Origin: Domibacillus enclensis
GTDB taxonomy: Bacteria > Bacillota > Bacilli > Bacillales > Domibacillaceae
DNA length: 64,000 bases
Assembly: GCF_900156125.1 (NCBI RefSeq)
Contig: NZ_FTLX01000010.1
Coordinates: 42,618-106,617 of the forward strand
Direction of reading: 5' to 3'
Under the pieces are notes generated by a model. The model saw only the letters and a list, made by a program, of their open reading frames with translations. It was not told where the DNA came from and ran no database searches. Positions 63,826-64,000 of the stretch are shown one piece after another (position 1 is the stretch's first letter; every line of letters starts with the position of its first letter). A program made the position numbers and the translations under genes.

Positions 63826-63950
63826 TTTACTGAATGATTGAACATTGAAAACTGAACAAAATCAATAAAAACGTCAACGTTTTAAGTTTTATCTTCTTAT
63901 TGAAGTGCACCCCGCATTTTCAATAAGAAACAAATGAGCAAGTCAGCTTT
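63826..63950 (+). other. rRNA leader between tRNA-Gly and 16S rRNA
   Basis: Contains the CATTGAAAACTGAAC stretch common in Bacillus rRNA spacers and CTTATTGAA/TTCAATAAG arms that can pair. No clear promoter is seen, so the 16S gene is probably transcribed with the tRNAs. Confidence 0.6.
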
Positions 63951-64000
63951 CTTTTTGGAGAGTTTGATCCTGGCTCAGGACGAACGCTGGCGGCGTGCCT
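63951..64000 (+). rRNA. 16S rRNA, 5' end (partial)
   Basis: The universal 5' region GAGAGTTTGATCCTGGCTCA, then GGACGAACGCTGGCGGCGTG; the gene is cut by the window end. Confidence 0.97.

Overview
The window looks like core chromosome of a Bacillaceae species (Bacillus/Domibacillus-like, moderate GC). The run ddl-murF-cshA-acpS-ydcC-alr-ndoAI-ndoA-rsbRSTU-rsbVW-sigB-rsbX-tex-sprT (46.7-62.6 kb) follows the Bacillus subtilis gene order, except that an esterase gene sits after murF and the ydbS/ydbT pair is absent. It leads into a ten-gene tRNA cluster and the first 50 bases of a 16S rRNA gene. No prophage, CRISPR array or accessory defence island was seen.

Layout. 0-8.3 kb: a divergent LysR/MFS pair, a lactonase-SDR pair, a lipoprotein behind an ECF-type promoter, an iron-sulfur-free uracil-DNA glycosylase, an MFS exporter and PpaC. 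8.3-15.8 kb: a repeat element, then NatAB (ABC exporter) divergent from its LytTR two-component system NatRK, a YitT-family protein, YceI and a TM-helix-repeat channel protein. 16-19.8 kb: the polyamine importer potABCD. 19.9-23.1 kb: a PAS-GGDEF-EAL protein, a YvbH-like protein and a rhodanese behind two CsoR/CstR-like operators. 23.1-27.2 kb: a truncated repeat, then bglH-bglP with a LicT-type antiterminator site in front of each gene. 27.2-30.2 kb: small genes and a lipid kinase. 30.3-34.2 kb: a five-gene envelope-stress operon (DUF4178-PspA-DUF4247-DUF350-membrane spermidine-synthase-like) behind a perfect SigW-type promoter. 34.2-43 kb: membrane-lipid genes (cardiolipin synthase, a second lipid kinase behind another perfect SigW-type promoter, two DedA proteins, a YkoN-like glycosyltransferase, a polysaccharide deacetylase), interrupted by an IS1182-family element. 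43-46.6 kb: a CorC-like CBS protein, MgtE and an unknown gene.

Two themes stand out. First, ECF-sigma promoters recur at four places (4.2, 30.35, 36.3 and 46.7 kb) and connect PspA, lipid metabolism and peptidoglycan precursor synthesis. Second, an interspersed repeat of about 590 bp, made of two long imperfect palindromes with conserved cores and diverged linkers, occurs three times, always between convergent genes. One copy is split by the IS with an intact 10-bp target duplication. Another is internally deleted and sits between two copies of a 33-bp terminator.
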